Source: Actinopolyspora saharensis (GTDB lineage: Bacteria > Actinomycetota > Actinomycetes > Mycobacteriales > Pseudonocardiaceae). Taken from it: a stretch of DNA of 64,000 nt. How positions within the stretch are numbered: position 1 is the stretch's first letter; each line of letters opens with the position of its first letter. Under the pieces are notes generated by a model. It was given only the letters and a program-made list of their open reading frames with translations, was not told where the DNA came from and did no database searches. Where the stretch lies: the NCBI RefSeq assembly GCF_900100925.1, contig NZ_FNKO01000001.1, positions 248,001-312,000 on the forward strand, read 5' to 3'. This document shows, piece by piece, positions 32,338-45,671 of the stretch. A program made the position numbers and the translations under genes.

Positions 32338-32826
32338 TCACTCCTCGTGCGACGGGCGGGCCTCCGGAGGAAGGACTCCCCAGTCGATGAGCTGCTCGGT
32401 GAGTTCTCCCGGGGACATGTCGTAGATGATGGCCAGGGAGCGCAGGTCCTCGGTCCGGATGGACAGGACCTTGCCGTTGTAGTCACCTCGCTGGCTCTGG
32501 ATGGTGGCCGCGTAGCGCGCCAGCGGACCGACCTTCTCGGCCGGGAGCTGTTGCAGCCGCTCCAGATTGATGACGACCTTGGTCGCCGGCTCAGCGGTGG
32601 AGGGGACACGGCCTTCCGGAAGTAGTTCGGCTACCGGAACTCCGTAGAAGTCGGCGAGTTCGGCGAGTTTCTGCACGGTGACCGCGCGGTCACCTCGTTC
32701 ATAAGACCCGACGACCACGGCCTTCCACCGCCCGCCTGACTTCTGCTCGACGCCGTGCAGCGAAAGACCCTGCTGCTGGCGGATAGCGCGGAGCTTGTTG
32801 CCCAGCGCCTTGGCGTAGTCGCCCAT
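32338..32826 (-). CDS. bldD: Developmental master regulator BldD
   Basis: A 162-residue regulator: N-terminal XRE helix-turn-helix (LRAIRQQQGLSLHGVEQKSG, ending in VVVGSYERGDRAVTV) and a C-terminal ligand domain. The C-terminal domain carries the cyclic-di-GMP signature RGD-X8-RTED exactly as RXD-X8-RXXD, around residues 114-131. In Streptomyces, tetrameric c-di-GMP dimerises BldD, which represses sporulation genes. It is the only minus-strand gene between pepQ and metK. TAGGCT on its strand about 30 bases upstream is a possible -10. Confidence 0.95.
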   Translation of the reverse strand: MGDYAKALGNKLRAIRQQQGLSLHGVEQKSGGRWKAVVVGSYERGDRAVTVQKLAELADFYGVPVAELLPEGRVPSTAEPATKVVINLERLQQLPAEKVGPLARYAATIQSQRGDYNGKVLSIRTEDLRSLAIIYDMSPGELTEQLIDWGVLPPEARPSHEE

Positions 32827-32986
32827 GTGGCGTTTCTCCGTTTCATTCGCCCCGTCAGCCTAGTTTTAGTTGCCGGGGAGGAACGCTCTGTGTTGATACG
32901 GAGAGTAATGGTCGCTCGCGAGCGTCACCAGGTCAAGTTGCTCTCGGCGTGAATGTGGCACGAATCCCGCTACACCACCCCGGCGA

Positions 32987-33080
32987 TTGACCCCCCGACG
33001 CTGATAGCGTACAGGGCAAGCCCGGCGGTTGCCGGGATCCAGGCGTCCTTTAACGGCCCGTCCAGTGAGGCGGGGAAGGA
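32987..33080 (+). promoter_or_regulatory. pyr operon promoter and PyrR-binding-loop hairpin over the pyrR Shine-Dalgarno
   Basis: TTGACC (32987-32992) and TACAGG (33010-33015), 17 bases apart, form a plausible promoter. The leader RNA then has a PyrR-binding-loop-like hairpin: lower stem TCCTT/AAGGA (33046-33050 with 33076-33080), upper stem CCCG/CGGG (33057-33060 with 33071-33074) and loop TCCAGTGAGG (33061-33070), matching the known UCCAGAGAGG loop. The 3' arm contains the pyrR Shine-Dalgarno AAGGAGG (33076-33082). UMP-bound PyrR should therefore block translation. An upstream CCCGGC/GCCGGG hairpin (33021-33036) also exists. Confidence 0.75.
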
Positions 33081-33087
33081 GGTCCCC

Positions 33088-33774
33088 GTGGCGTCACGCC
33101 AAACGGCGGACGCGACGGCTCCGGCCGGGCAACGCGAATTGCTTTCGGCCGGTGACGTCGCGCGCACTGTCGCCCGAATGGCCCATCAAATCATCGAAAA
33201 GACCGCGCTCGACAGCGGCGGTGATCACGTCGTCCTGCTGGGTGTTCCCACCCGGGGCGCTCCGCTCGCCCGGCGCGTCGCGGAACGCATCGCCACTTTC
33301 ACCGGGGTGCGCCCGCCCGCCGGAGCGCTGGACATCACCCTGTACCGCGACGATCTGCGTCAGCAGCCGAATCGTCCGCTCGAGGCCAGCGACGTCCCCG
33401 CGGAAGGGGTGGACGGTGCGCTGGTCGTGCTGGTCGACGACGTGCTGTTCTCGGGGCGCACGGTTCGCTCGGCGCTGGACGCGCTGCGCGACCAGGGACG
33501 CCCGCGAGCCGTCCAACTGGCCGTGCTGGTGGATCGCGGGCACCGTGAACTGCCCATCCGGGCCGACTACGTGGGCAAGAACGTGCCCACTGCCCGGACC
33601 GAGGACGTCGCGGTGCGCCTGACCGAAGTGGACGGCACCGACGCCGTGCTGCTGCGGCGCCCCGAGTCCGCCTCCGGGAGCGCGGCGGACGATTCCGATC
33701 CCACCGGCAGGCCCGACCACCCGGACGGCGCGGATTCCGGCGCCGCCGGTTCGGCCGGAGGAGAGGAACAGTGA
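33088..33774 (+). CDS. pyrR: Pyrimidine operon regulator PyrR (uracil phosphoribosyltransferase fold)
   Basis: A 228-residue protein. The type I PRTase motif is [20 protein letters not shown], preceded by [15 protein letters not shown] 33088 has AAGGAGG at 33076-33082; the in-frame codon at 32953 lies upstream of the promoter. The last ~40 residues are a low-complexity Asp/Ser/Gly/Ala tail not usual in the family. It is the first gene of pyrR-pyrB-pyrC-PH-carA-carB-pyrF, all coupled by overlaps. It likely binds the leader hairpin just upstream. Confidence 0.95.
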   Translation: MASRQTADATAPAGQRELLSAGDVARTVARMAHQIIEKTALDSGGDHVVLLGVPTRGAPLARRVAERIATFTGVRPPAGALDITLYRDDLRQQPNRPLEASDVPAEGVDGALVVLVDDVLFSGRTVRSALDALRDQGRPRAVQLAVLVDRGHRELPIRADYVGKNVPTARTEDVAVRLTEVDGTDAVLLRRPESASGSAADDSDPTGRPDHPDGADSGAAGSAGGEEQ

Positions 33775-34706
33775 TGCGACACCTGCTCACGGCCGAGCGG
33801 CTCGACGCGGAAACCGCGACCGCCGTGCTCGACACCGCCGACGCGCTCAAGCAGACCCTGCTGGGCAGGGAGGTGCGCAAGCTGCCGACCCTGCGCGGGC
33901 GCACCGTGATCACGATGTTCTACGAGAACTCCACGCGCACCAGGGTCTCCTTCGAGGTGGCGGGAAAGTGGATGAGCGCCGACGTGATCAACGTCTCGGC
34001 CTCCGGCTCGTCCACGAGCAAGGGGGAGTCCCTGCGGGACACCGCGCGCACCCTGTCCGCCGCGGGGGCGGACTGCGTGATCCTGCGGCACCAGGCCTCC
34101 GGCGCTCCGCACCGGATATCCGAGTGGTTGGATCCGACCGGGACCAAGGTCGTCAACGCGGGTGACGGGATGCACGAGCACCCGACCCAGGCGCTGCTGG
34201 ACGCGGCGACCCTGCGCGAGCGGCTCGGATCGATATCCGGCCGCAGGGTCGGCATCGTCGGCGATCTGCTGCACAGCAGGGTGGCCCGCTCCAACGCGCA
34301 CCTGCTGCGAACCCTCGGGGCCGAGGTGGTGCTGATGGCCCCGCCGACGCTGGTCCCCGAGGGGGCGCGGCACTGGGGCGTCGAGGTCACGCACGACCTG
34401 GACGCCCAGCTGCCGGGGCTGGACGCCGTGATGGCGCTGCGCGTGCAGGCGGAGCGGATGCACGGCGGGTTCTTCCCCACCGAGCGGGAGTACTCGGTCG
34501 GCTACGGCCTCAACTCCGCCCGCGCGGCGAAGCTGCCCGAGCACGCGGTCGTGCTGCACCCCGGCCCGATGCTGCGCGGCATGGAGATCGCTCCGCAGGT
34601 GGCGGACTCGCCGCGCGCGGCCGTCGAACAGCAGGTGCGCAACGGGGTGCACGTGCGCATGGCTGTGCTGTACCACCTGTTGGCCGGAGAGGAGAACGCG
34701 GCGTGA
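33774..34706 (+). CDS. pyrB: Aspartate carbamoyltransferase catalytic subunit
   Basis: A 310-residue enzyme joining carbamoyl phosphate to aspartate. Signatures: carbamoyl-phosphate loop [38 protein letters not shown] and [15 protein letters not shown] 33774 overlaps the pyrR stop by one base; GTG 33771 is an alternative start one codon earlier. No regulatory pyrI follows. Confidence 0.97.
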   Translation: MRHLLTAERLDAETATAVLDTADALKQTLLGREVRKLPTLRGRTVITMFYENSTRTRVSFEVAGKWMSADVINVSASGSSTSKGESLRDTARTLSAAGADCVILRHQASGAPHRISEWLDPTGTKVVNAGDGMHEHPTQALLDAATLRERLGSISGRRVGIVGDLLHSRVARSNAHLLRTLGAEVVLMAPPTLVPEGARHWGVEVTHDLDAQLPGLDAVMALRVQAERMHGGFFPTEREYSVGYGLNSARAAKLPEHAVVLHPGPMLRGMEIAPQVADSPRAAVEQQVRNGVHVRMAVLYHLLAGEENAA

Positions 34707-36049
34707 ACGGTGTCGAACGACCGACGGAGGAGTCCGGAGGGCGGGTGCTGCTGCGTTCGGTGCGGCCGTACGGCACGGGCGATCCGGTGGACCTGCTCGT
34801 GGAGAACGGCAGGATCGCGGCGCTCGGGGCGGATCTCGACGTCGAGGCCGACCGGGTCGTCCACGCCGAGGGAGCAGTGGCCCTGCCCGGTTTCGTGGAC
34901 CTGCACACCCACCTGCGCGAACCCGGGCGCGAGGACGCCGAAACCGTGGAGAGCGGTTCGGTCGCGGCGGCGCTCGGCGGTTACACCGCGGTGTTCGCGA
35001 TGGCCAACACCGATCCGGTGGCCGACAACGCGATCGTCGTCGAGCACGTCCGGCGGCGCGGGGACGAGGTCGGCCTGGTCGACGTGCACCCGGTGGGGGC
35101 GGTCACGGCCGGGCTGGGCGGTGCGAAGCTGGCCGAGATCGGGGCGATGGCCCGCTCGAGCGCCGCGGTGCGCGTGTTCTCCGACGACGGCCACTGCGTG
35201 GACGACCCGCTGCTGGTGCGGCGGGCCCTGGAGTACACCGGCGCTTTCGGCGGCGTGGTCGCCCAGCACGCCCAGGACCCGCGACTCACTCCCGGCGCCC
35301 AGGCCCACGAGGGGGGCAACGCCGCGCGGCTCGGCCTGGCCGGCTGGCCCGCCCCCGCCGAGGAGTCCGTGGTGGCCAGGGACTGCATGCTCGCCGGGCA
35401 CACCGGCGGAAGCCTGCACGTGTGCCACGTGTCCAGCGCGGGAACTGCGGACTTCCTGAGCTGGTGGCGCTCCCGCGACGTTCGGGGCCGCGTCTCCGCC
35501 GAGGTGACTCCGCACCACCTGCTGCTCACCGACGAGCTGCTGGAGACCTACGACCCGCGCTACAAGGTCAATCCGCCGCTGCGCACCGATGACGACGTGC
35601 GCGGTCTGCGCGAGGCCCTGGCCTCCGGGGTGATCGACTGCGTGGCCACCGACCACGCCCCGCACGCCGAGCAGGACAAGGACTGCGAGTGGTCCGCCGC
35701 GCGCCCCGGGATGCTCGGGCTGCAGACCGCGCTGTCGGTGCTGGTCCGCGGCATGGTCCGCCCCGGGCTGCTGGACTGGCGGGGCGTCGCGCGGGTGCTG
35801 AGCGAGGCGCCCGCCCGCATCGCCGGTCTGACCGACCAGGGGCGTCCCCTCGAGGTCGGGGAGCCGGCCAACATCGCGCTGGTGGACCCGGAAGGCGAGT
35901 GGACCGTGCACGGCACGGAACTGGCCGGAACTGCGGTCAACACCCCCTTCGAGGGAATGGTGCTGCCCGCCAGGGTGTTCGCGACGATCTCGCGCGGACG
36001 CGTCACCGCACTGGACGGCAAAGTGGAACCGCGTGGAGGTCGATCCTGA
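34703..36049 (+). CDS. pyrC: Dihydroorotase
   Basis: A 448-residue class I dihydroorotase. Metal residues lie in [26 protein letters not shown] and [10 protein letters not shown]. It closes carbamoyl-aspartate to dihydroorotate. GTG 34703 overlaps the pyrB stop by 4 bases; the stop shares one base with the next ATG. Confidence 0.96.
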   Translation: MNGVERPTEESGGRVLLRSVRPYGTGDPVDLLVENGRIAALGADLDVEADRVVHAEGAVALPGFVDLHTHLREPGREDAETVESGSVAAALGGYTAVFAMANTDPVADNAIVVEHVRRRGDEVGLVDVHPVGAVTAGLGGAKLAEIGAMARSSAAVRVFSDDGHCVDDPLLVRRALEYTGAFGGVVAQHAQDPRLTPGAQAHEGGNAARLGLAGWPAPAEESVVARDCMLAGHTGGSLHVCHVSSAGTADFLSWWRSRDVRGRVSAEVTPHHLLLTDELLETYDPRYKVNPPLRTDDDVRGLREALASGVIDCVATDHAPHAEQDKDCEWSAARPGMLGLQTALSVLVRGMVRPGLLDWRGVARVLSEAPARIAGLTDQGRPLEVGEPANIALVDPEGEWTVHGTELAGTAVNTPFEGMVLPARVFATISRGRVTALDGKVEPRGGRS

Positions 36050-36612
36050 TGGCACGAGCACTGTGGGTGCTGGGACTGGCCCTGGTCGCGCTGCTGGTCG
36101 TGTACGGGATGCGCCGGGGCTGGCTCAACCGCGCGCGCAGGCACGCGGACCTGCCCGGGCTGCTTCCCGACCCCCCTTCCGGGACGTCCCGGCAGGACGA
36201 GCTGCTGCCCGCAGCCGACGGGCTCTACGTGGGCACGACCGTCGCGGGGGACTGGCAGGACCGGGTCAGCGCCGGAACGCTCGGGCACCGCGCTAGCGCG
36301 CGGGCCCGGCTGTACCGCGCGGGGCTGCTCCTCGAGCGGGTCGGAACGGACCCGCTGTGGATACCGGTCTCGGCGGTGCGCGACGCACGGGTGGACCACA
36401 AACTGGCGAACAAGGTCGTTCCCGGCGTGGGAATGCTGGTGGTCACCTGGAAGGTGGGGGACCACCTGCTGGACAGCGGGTTTCGTCCCGAGGGCGAAAC
36501 CGACCCGGGGGAATGGGTGCGCGCCCTCGACGCGCTGCCGCCCGCCGACTCCACCGGTTCCGAATCCGAGCACGACTACGAGACCGCGACTCCGCGGCAG
36601 GAGGAGACATGA
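36049..36612 (+). CDS. PH-like domain membrane-anchored protein in the pyr operon
   Basis: A 187-residue protein with one N-terminal membrane helix (WVLGLALVALLVVYGM) and a beta-rich domain resembling the actinobacterial PH-like family found between pyrC and carA, as in mycobacteria. Its overlaps with pyrC and carA show cotranscription and cotranslation. No enzyme motif is visible. It may place pyrimidine enzymes at the membrane, but that is speculation. Confidence 0.75.
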   Translation: MARALWVLGLALVALLVVYGMRRGWLNRARRHADLPGLLPDPPSGTSRQDELLPAADGLYVGTTVAGDWQDRVSAGTLGHRASARARLYRAGLLLERVGTDPLWIPVSAVRDARVDHKLANKVVPGVGMLVVTWKVGDHLLDSGFRPEGETDPGEWVRALDALPPADSTGSESEHDYETATPRQEET

Positions 36613-37729
36613 CCGCGCAGACGCCAGCCGCCCTGGTGCTTGAGGACGGCCGGATCTTTCGCGGCGAGGCTTTCGGCAGCGAGGGCTCTTGCCTCGGTGA
36701 GGTCGTATTCAGCACCGGAATGACGGGCTACCAGGAAACTCTGACCGACCCCTCTTACCACCGCCAGATCGTGGTTTCCACGGCACCGCAGATCGGCAAC
36801 ACGGGGTGGAACGACGAGGACGACGAGTCGCAGCGCATCTGGGTCGCCGGGTACGTGGTGCGCGACCCCGCGCGCACGCCCTCCTCGTGGCGCTCCGCGC
36901 GCTCACTGCCCGCCGAGATGAGCAGGCAGGGGGTGGTCGGTATCTCCGGTATCGACACCCGGGCCGTGACCCGGCACATCCGGGAGCGCGGCGCGATGCG
37001 CGCAGGCATCTTCTCCGGCGCCGAGCTGGCCACGGACCGGGAGATGATCGACCGGGTGGCCGCCTCCGGGGAGATGGTCGGCGCCGATCTGGCGGGTGAC
37101 GTGACCACCGGCGAGTCCTACGTGGTGCGGGCGCGCGGCGAGCGCCGTTTCACGGTGGCGGCGCTGGACCTGGGCATCAAGTCCAACACCCCCCGGATGA
37201 TGGCCGAGCGGGGGATCGAGACCCACGTGCTGCCGCTGACGAGTTCGCTGTCCGAGGTGCGCTCCCTCGCCCCGGACGGGGTGTTCCTGTCCAACGGGCC
37301 GGGGGACCCGGCCACCGCGGACCACGCCACGGAGCTGACCAAGGAGGTCCTGGGGGCGGGGATCCCGCTGTTCGGGATCTGCTTCGGCAACCAGATCCTG
37401 GGGCGGGCGCTGGGTCGGGAGACCTACAAGCTGCCCTACGGCCACCGCGGGGTGAACATCCCCGTCATCGACGACGAGACCGGCCGCGTGGCCATCACGG
37501 CGCAGAACCACGGCTTCGCCGTGCGCGGGGAGCCGGGTGAGCGCTTCGACACCGAGTTCGGCCGCGCGATGGTCAGCCACCACTGCGCGAACGACGGAGC
37601 CGTCGAGGGACTGCGGCTGCTGGACACCCCCGCGTTCAGCGTGCAGTACCACCCGGAGGCCGCCGCGGGCCCCCACGACGCGGCACCCCTGTTCGATTCC
37701 TTCGTACGACTGATGAGCGAGGCACGCTG

Positions 37730-37730
<1 letters not shown>
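36609..37730 (+). CDS. carA: Carbamoyl phosphate synthase small (glutaminase) subunit
   Basis: A 373-residue class I glutamine amidotransferase. The N-terminal CPSase domain begins [20 protein letters not shown]. The nucleophile Cys is in [13 protein letters not shown], and the His/Glu pair is in [16 protein letters not shown] 36609 overlaps the preceding stop and follows GAGGAG. It supplies ammonia to CarB. Confidence 0.97.
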
Positions 37731-41103
<3,373 letters not shown>

Positions 41104-41107
<4 letters not shown>

Positions 41108-41949
41108 CGGCGGTGCAGGCGGCTTTCGGGCAGCGACTCGGGGAGGCGATCGACGCGCGGGGTCCGCTCTGCGTCGGCGTCGATCCGCACCCGGCCCTGC
41201 TGCACGCGTGGGGGCTGGAGGAGACCCCGGCCGCCCTCGAGCGCTTCGCCATGACGGTGCTGGAGGCCGTTGCCGGGGAGGTGGCGGTGCTCAAGACCCA
41301 GTCGGCGTTCTTCGAGGCGTACGGCTCGCGGGGCATCGCCGTGCTGGAGCGCGTGGTCGCCGAGGCCCGGCAGGCCGGGGCCCTGGTGATCCACGACGTC
41401 AAGCGGGGCGACATCGGCTCGACCATGACCGCCTACGCCAACGCCTATCTGGACGAGCACTCGCCGCTGGCCGCCGACGCGATAACGGTCTCGCCCTACC
41501 TGGGCTACGGTTCGCTCGCTCCGGCCCTGGGCATCGCCGCCCAGGCAGGGCGGGGCGTTTTCGTGCTCGCCCGGACCTCCAACCCGGAGTCGGCCGGGCT
41601 GCAGCGTTCGAGCACCGCTGAGGGCACGACGATCGCCCAGTCCATCGTGGACGCGGCGGCGGAGAGCAACGCGGGTGCCAGCCCGATGGGGCACGTCGGC
41701 GTGGTCGCGGGCGCCACGATCCGCTCCGGGGAGCTCGATCTGTCCGAGCTGAACGGTCCGGTGCTCGTCCCCGGCCTGGGAGCCCAGGGCGGAACTGTGC
41801 GCGGGCTGCGTTCCGTGTTCGGTTCCGCGCTGCCGCACGTGATTCCCGCGGTGGCGCGGGAACTGCTGCGGCACGGTCCGGGGGTGGAGGACCTGCGCTC
41901 CGCGACCCGGAGGATGCGCGACGACCTGTCCGGAATCACCGGCAGGTGA
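41104..41949 (+). CDS. pyrF: Orotidine 5'-phosphate decarboxylase (type 2)
   Basis: A 281-residue OMP decarboxylase of the mycobacterial type. [11 protein letters not shown] lies at the N-terminus and the catalytic Lys100 lies in [13 protein letters not shown]. It makes UMP, the ligand of PyrR. It is the last gene of the pyr operon and is followed by a strong terminator. pyrD and pyrE are not in the operon. Confidence 0.96.
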
Positions 41950-41963
41950 GTTCTCGGGACCAC

Positions 41964-42029
41964 GGGGGCGTGGTGTGCTCCGGGGCGATGACGCGGTCTC
42001 GCGGCCCCTCGGAGCAACACCGCGCCCCC
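41964..42029 (+). terminator. pyr operon terminator
   Basis: A long imperfect stem pairs 41964-41986 (GGGGGCGTGGTGTGCTCC...) with 42004-42029, with about 20 paired bases, and is followed by GCGTCGTTTTCG containing a T-run. It begins 15 bases after the pyrF stop. Confidence 0.75.
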
Positions 42030-42239
42030 GGCGTCGTTTTCGTTCACCGCTGCGACGTCGAAGACCCGTGAACCACGCCGTCGAGCTGCTCGTGCGGCGT
42101 CGACTTTCCCGCCCGCTCCTCGTCGCGGCGGTCGGGCTCCGCCCGGTGATCCGCGTGCTCTTTCCGCGCGTTCTCGCCGGGGCGGCCAACAGGTTCCCGC
42201 TCCTCTCGCGTCCGGGCTCCTCGCGGCGCAATCGTCGTC

Positions 42240-42407
42240 GTGGCGCCCTATCACTTCCTGCCGCACGGACGGCGACGCGAACTGTCCTGGAGACCGCTGC
42301 AGCACCTGGTCGGCAATTGCTACGTGCTGCCGGCCGTGGTGGCGCTGCTGGCGCTGTGGCGACACCTGCGCGCGGACCGTCCCGCTGACCCCCGTCGAGC
42401 GAGCTAG
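42240..42407 (+). other. Orphan 55-codon frame, possible membrane-protein remnant
   Basis: From GTG 42240 to TAG 42405-42407 the frame reads VAPYHFLPHGRRREL, then SWRPLQHLVGNCYVLP and AVVALLALWRHLRADRP. It has one hydrophobic helix and a basic C-terminus. Codon composition looks more protein-like than the flanks, but the frame is closed by a stop near 42147 and no ribosome-binding site precedes GTG 42240. It could be the C-terminal relic of a larger membrane protein, or chance. Confidence 0.25.
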
Positions 42408-42953
42408 AACTTCCTCGCCCGGTGACGTGCCGAAGGCCCGTGGCGGTCCTTCGCCCGGGACTCCCGAGCCGGGATCCTCGAGCCGGGAATCCCGGCCGGA
42501 ACGAACCGCTCGCCAGGTTTTCGGGAGGCGCACAGCACAGCAAACACGTGATGTCGAACACTTTTCGGTGGAGTGCGCCTCGGGTGCGGCGGTGCTCGCG
42601 ATTGTCCGATTCGGTCCCGGTGGAGGGGTGGAGTGCGGTTTCGCTCACACCGCCGCTGATTCGGCCGTTCTGTCGCGCACTGACCTGCTATGACTCGCTG
42701 AGCGTCGCTCAACTGCCCGGAAATCGGACAGTTCGGAACAGTTTTGCCCCGGGTTAGTGCACTGCAGCGTGGTTGTTGGTAGTACTTGCAGCGGCCGGTG
42801 CTCGTCAGTGTCGTGGGCGAGTCACCTGACAGGCCGGGCGGCGGAAGAGCCGATGAAACCGACTCGAAAAAGGAGGACCCGCCTCGTAGCGACCTGACCT
42901 GGGTCGGTACCGTCGCCGCACCGATCAAGAAAACCCACATCACGGAGGACATG

Positions 42954-43271
42954 GTGGCCCTTCCCCAGCTGACCGAGGAGCAGCGGGCTGCGGCACTCGA
43001 AAAGGCGGCTGCCGCCCGTCGCGCCCGCGCTGAGCTCAAGGAGCGCCTCAAGCGCGGTGGGACCAGCCTGGCCGAGGTCTTGGACAGTGCCGACAACGAC
43101 GAGACCCTCGGAAAGATGAAGGTCTCCGCGCTGTTGGAGGCCCTTCCCGGCGTGGGCAAGGTCCGCGCGCAACAGATCATGGAGCGGCTGGAGATCGCGA
43201 ACAGCCGCAGGCTGCGTGGTCTCGGCGAGCGCCAGCGCAAGGCGTTGCTCGCCGAGTTCAACGCGGCGTGA
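42954..43271 (+). CDS. mihF: Mycobacterial-type integration host factor (mIHF/sIHF)
   Basis: A 105-residue nucleoid-associated protein: ALPQLTEEQRAAALEKAAAA, then ARRARAELKERLKRGG, then the helix-two-turn-helix stretch LLEALPGVGKVRAQQIMERL, which bends DNA. GTG 42954 gives the family start VALPQL with GGAGG (42943-42947) well spaced; ATG 42951 is one codon earlier. The frame is open to 42786, so an N-terminal extension like that annotated in some mycobacteria cannot be excluded. It overlaps gmk by 4 bases. Confidence 0.95.
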   Translation: MALPQLTEEQRAAALEKAAAARRARAELKERLKRGGTSLAEVLDSADNDETLGKMKVSALLEALPGVGKVRAQQIMERLEIANSRRLRGLGERQRKALLAEFNAA

Positions 43272-43873
43272 TCGACGCGGACGACGGCGTGCGGCCGGGG
43301 AGTGTCCGGACGGGCACTCCCCGGCTCACCGTCGTCTCCGGCCCCTCCGGTGTCGGCAAGTCGAGCGTGCTCGACGAACTGCGCGAACAGGCACCGGACG
43401 TCTACTTCAGCGTGTCGGTGACCACCCGAGCCCCTCGTGCGGGCGAAGTCGACGGGGTGCACTACCACTTCGTCGACCGGGCCGAGTTCGAGCGGATGGT
43501 GGACGCGGGCGAGATGCTGGAGTACGCCCACTACGCGGGCAACTACTACGGAACACCGCGCGCTCCCGTGGAGCGAGCGCTGGCCGCGGGGCGACCCGCG
43601 GTGTTGGAGATCGAACTGCAGGGCGCCCGGCAGGTGCGGCGCAGCATGCCCGAAGCGCAGCTCGTCATGCTCCTGCCGCCCTCGTGGGAGGATCTCGTCC
43701 AACGGCTGACCGGCCGTCGCACGGAGGGCTCCGAGGTTCTCCGGCAGCGACTGGACACGGCGCGTGCCGAGCTCGCGGCGCGCTCCGAGTTCGACGCCAC
43801 CGTCGTGAACGCCGATGTGCAGCGGGCGGTGGACGAGTTGGTACGATTGATTACCGGTCCGACCCCCGGTTAG
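43268..43873 (+). CDS. gmk: Guanylate kinase
   Basis: A 201-residue GMP kinase with P-loop GPSGVGKSS near residues 26-34, SVSVTTRAPRAGEVDGVHY and a GMP-binding stretch EYAHYAGNYYGTP. The first ~18 residues are a polar extension. GTG 43268 overlaps the mihF stop, so the two are coupled, as in many actinobacteria. Confidence 0.96.
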   Translation: MIDADDGVRPGSVRTGTPRLTVVSGPSGVGKSSVLDELREQAPDVYFSVSVTTRAPRAGEVDGVHYHFVDRAEFERMVDAGEMLEYAHYAGNYYGTPRAPVERALAAGRPAVLEIELQGARQVRRSMPEAQLVMLLPPSWEDLVQRLTGRRTEGSEVLRQRLDTARAELAARSEFDATVVNADVQRAVDELVRLITGPTPG

Positions 43874-44070
43874 CTGCGGACTTCCGGTCGGCCGCCCAGG
43901 TGCGGCCGACCGCGTAGTGGTTCGTCGCGCTCCGCGTCGAAGAGCGCGAGACACCGCGGAGCGGCCGGTGGGCGGGGCGGATGTCGGCCCGGTGCGCGTT
44001 TCACGCGCCGAGTCGAGTCACCCGGATCGACCGAACCCGATCGCCGTCGGAGAGCACAGGAGCCACGCAC

Positions 44071-44385
44071 GTGAGCATCCCCAACTCGCTGACCGCCTTT
44101 CCCGGCGGCCAGTCCTCGAACACCCAGTCCCAGTCGAGCCTAGTGGCCGAGGGCATCACCGATCCGCCGATCGACGATCTGCTGGACAACGTGAGCTCCA
44201 AGTACGCGCTGGCCATCTACGCCGCCAAGCGCGCCAGGCAGATCCAGGACTACTACGCCCAGTTGGGTGAGGGACTGCTGGAGTACGTCGGCCCGCTGGT
44301 CGAGCCGGGTCCGCGGGAGAAGCCGCTGTCCATCGCCCTGCGCGAGATCCACGCGGGCGTCCTGCAGCACTCCGAGGGCGCGTGA
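44071..44385 (+). CDS. rpoZ: RNA polymerase omega subunit
   Basis: A 104-residue subunit. The conserved core is [19 protein letters not shown] and [13 protein letters not shown] 44071 follows CAGGAG; upstream in-frame codons would add about 30 residues with no family support. The first ~30 residues are the polar extension typical of actinobacteria. Its stop overlaps coaBC. Confidence 0.95.
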   Translation: MSIPNSLTAFPGGQSSNTQSQSSLVAEGITDPPIDDLLDNVSSKYALAIYAAKRARQIQDYYAQLGEGLLEYVGPLVEPGPREKPLSIALREIHAGVLQHSEGA

Positions 44386-45635
44386 GCGAAGGCAGGAGCG
44401 GGTCGGGCGGCTCCCGGATCGTTCTCGGGGTCTCCGGCGGCATCGCCGCGTACAAGGCCTGCGAGGTGCTGCGCGGGCTGACCGAGAGCGGCCACGACGT
44501 CCAGGTCGTTCCCACCGAGGCCGCGCTGCGGTTCGTCGGGTCGGCCACCTTCGAGGGACTGTCCGGGCACCCGGTGCGGACCGGTGTGTTCGAGGACGTG
44601 CCGAGCGTGGCGCACGTGCGGTTGGGGCAGGAGGCCGATCTGGTCGTGGTCGCCCCGGCCACGGCCGACCTGATCGCCCGCGCGGCGAACGGCATAGCCG
44701 ACGATCTGCTCACCTCGACGCTGCTCACCGCGCACTGCCCGGTGCTGCTCGTTCCCGCGATGCACACCGAGATGTGGGAGAACGCCGCCACCCGGCGCAA
44801 CGTCGAGACCCTGCGCAGCAGGGGGGTCGTTGTGGCCGAACCGGACACGGGCAGGCTGACCGGGGCGGACTCCGGCAAGGGGCGGCTGCCCGACCCCGCG
44901 GAGATAGTGGACCTGGCCAGGTTGCTGCTGACCGATCCGGCCGCCGTGCCGCGCGATCTCACCGGGCGGAAAGTGGTGATCTCCGCGGGGGGAACGCGCG
45001 AGCCGCTGGATCCCGTGCGCTACCTCGGCAACCGTTCCTCGGGCAGGCAGGGCTTCGCCCTGGCGCGGGTCGCCGCCCATCGCGGGGCCGAGGTGACGCT
45101 CGTGGCCGCGAACACCGCCGAGCTGGCCGTTCCCGCCGGGGTGCGACTGCGGCGGGTGGACACGGCCGAGCAGCTCCGTACCGAGATGTTCGACGCTTCC
45201 GCGGACGCCGACGCCGTGGTCATGTCGGCGGCCGTGGCCGATTTCCGACCCGCGGAGCGGGTCGAGCACAAGATCAAGAAGGCTGATCGGGAACCGGGAC
45301 CGGTCGAGCTCGCTCGCAACCCCGACGTGCTCGGTGAGCTCGGAGCGGCGCGCTCGGAGGGACGGCTCCGCATCGGGGTGCTCGCCGGGTTCGCCGCCGA
45401 GACGGGCGACCCCGACACCACGGTTCTGCAGTACGGCAGGGACAAGCTCGCGAGCAAGGCGTGCGATCTGCTGGTGGTCAACGCGGTCGGTGACGGGCGG
45501 GCCTTCGAGGTGGAGGACAACGCAGGCTGGGTGTTGGCCGCTTCGGGGACGCAGCGTCCCGTGCCGTACGGTGCGAAGTCCCTGTTGGCGTCCAGAGTGT
45601 GGGACGCGGTGGTGGAGCAGTTCGCCGACCAGTGA
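44382..45635 (+). CDS. coaBC: Bifunctional phosphopantothenoylcysteine decarboxylase / synthetase
   Basis: A 417-residue fusion. The CoaC half has [18 protein letters not shown], the active-site His in SVAHVRLGQ and [12 protein letters not shown]. Its flap reads [11 protein letters not shown] and lacks the Cys of the E. coli ACGD motif. The CoaB half has [19 protein letters not shown] and the Lys pair in HKIKKAD. It makes 4'-phosphopantetheine for coenzyme A. GTG 44382 overlaps the rpoZ stop. Confidence 0.96.
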   Translation: MSEGRSGSGGSRIVLGVSGGIAAYKACEVLRGLTESGHDVQVVPTEAALRFVGSATFEGLSGHPVRTGVFEDVPSVAHVRLGQEADLVVVAPATADLIARAANGIADDLLTSTLLTAHCPVLLVPAMHTEMWENAATRRNVETLRSRGVVVAEPDTGRLTGADSGKGRLPDPAEIVDLARLLLTDPAAVPRDLTGRKVVISAGGTREPLDPVRYLGNRSSGRQGFALARVAAHRGAEVTLVAANTAELAVPAGVRLRRVDTAEQLRTEMFDASADADAVVMSAAVADFRPAERVEHKIKKADREPGPVELARNPDVLGELGAARSEGRLRIGVLAGFAAETGDPDTTVLQYGRDKLASKACDLLVVNAVGDGRAFEVEDNAGWVLAASGTQRPVPYGAKSLLASRVWDAVVEQFADQ

Positions 45636-45671
45636 TTTCCCCCAGTAGGCTGAGTACGAAAATTACGCACC

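Larger units (their letters stand above)
41950..42953. other. 1-kb gap between pyrF and mihF
   Basis: The gap holds the pyrF terminator, a short orphan frame (42240-42407), a repeat-rich patch at 42461-42495 where CGAGCCGGGA occurs twice within CCGGGA/TCCCGG inverted repeats, and a region of lower GC (42540-42790) that probably carries mihF promoters. TGTCCGAT near 42605 and ATCGGACA near 42725 are inverted copies. No intact protein-coding gene is supported. Confidence 0.55.

Noticed and set aside
41975..42388. A 137-codon + strand frame after pyrF
   Set aside because: It begins inside the pyrF terminator hairpin and its product is Arg/Ala/Pro-rich without recognisable features.
42461..42495. 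Insertion-sequence end or CRISPR-like repeat
   Set aside because: The repeated CGAGCCGGGA units are only two, adjacent and self-complementary, with no transposase or spacers.
42422..42757. A 111-codon + strand frame before mihF
   Set aside because: No ribosome-binding site, no family features, and it covers the GC-poor probable promoter zone.
44382..45635. CoaBC as inactive because the E. coli flap Cys is missing
   Set aside because: The [11 protein letters not shown] flap looks normal for actinobacterial CoaBC as far as I recall, and all other active-site motifs are intact.
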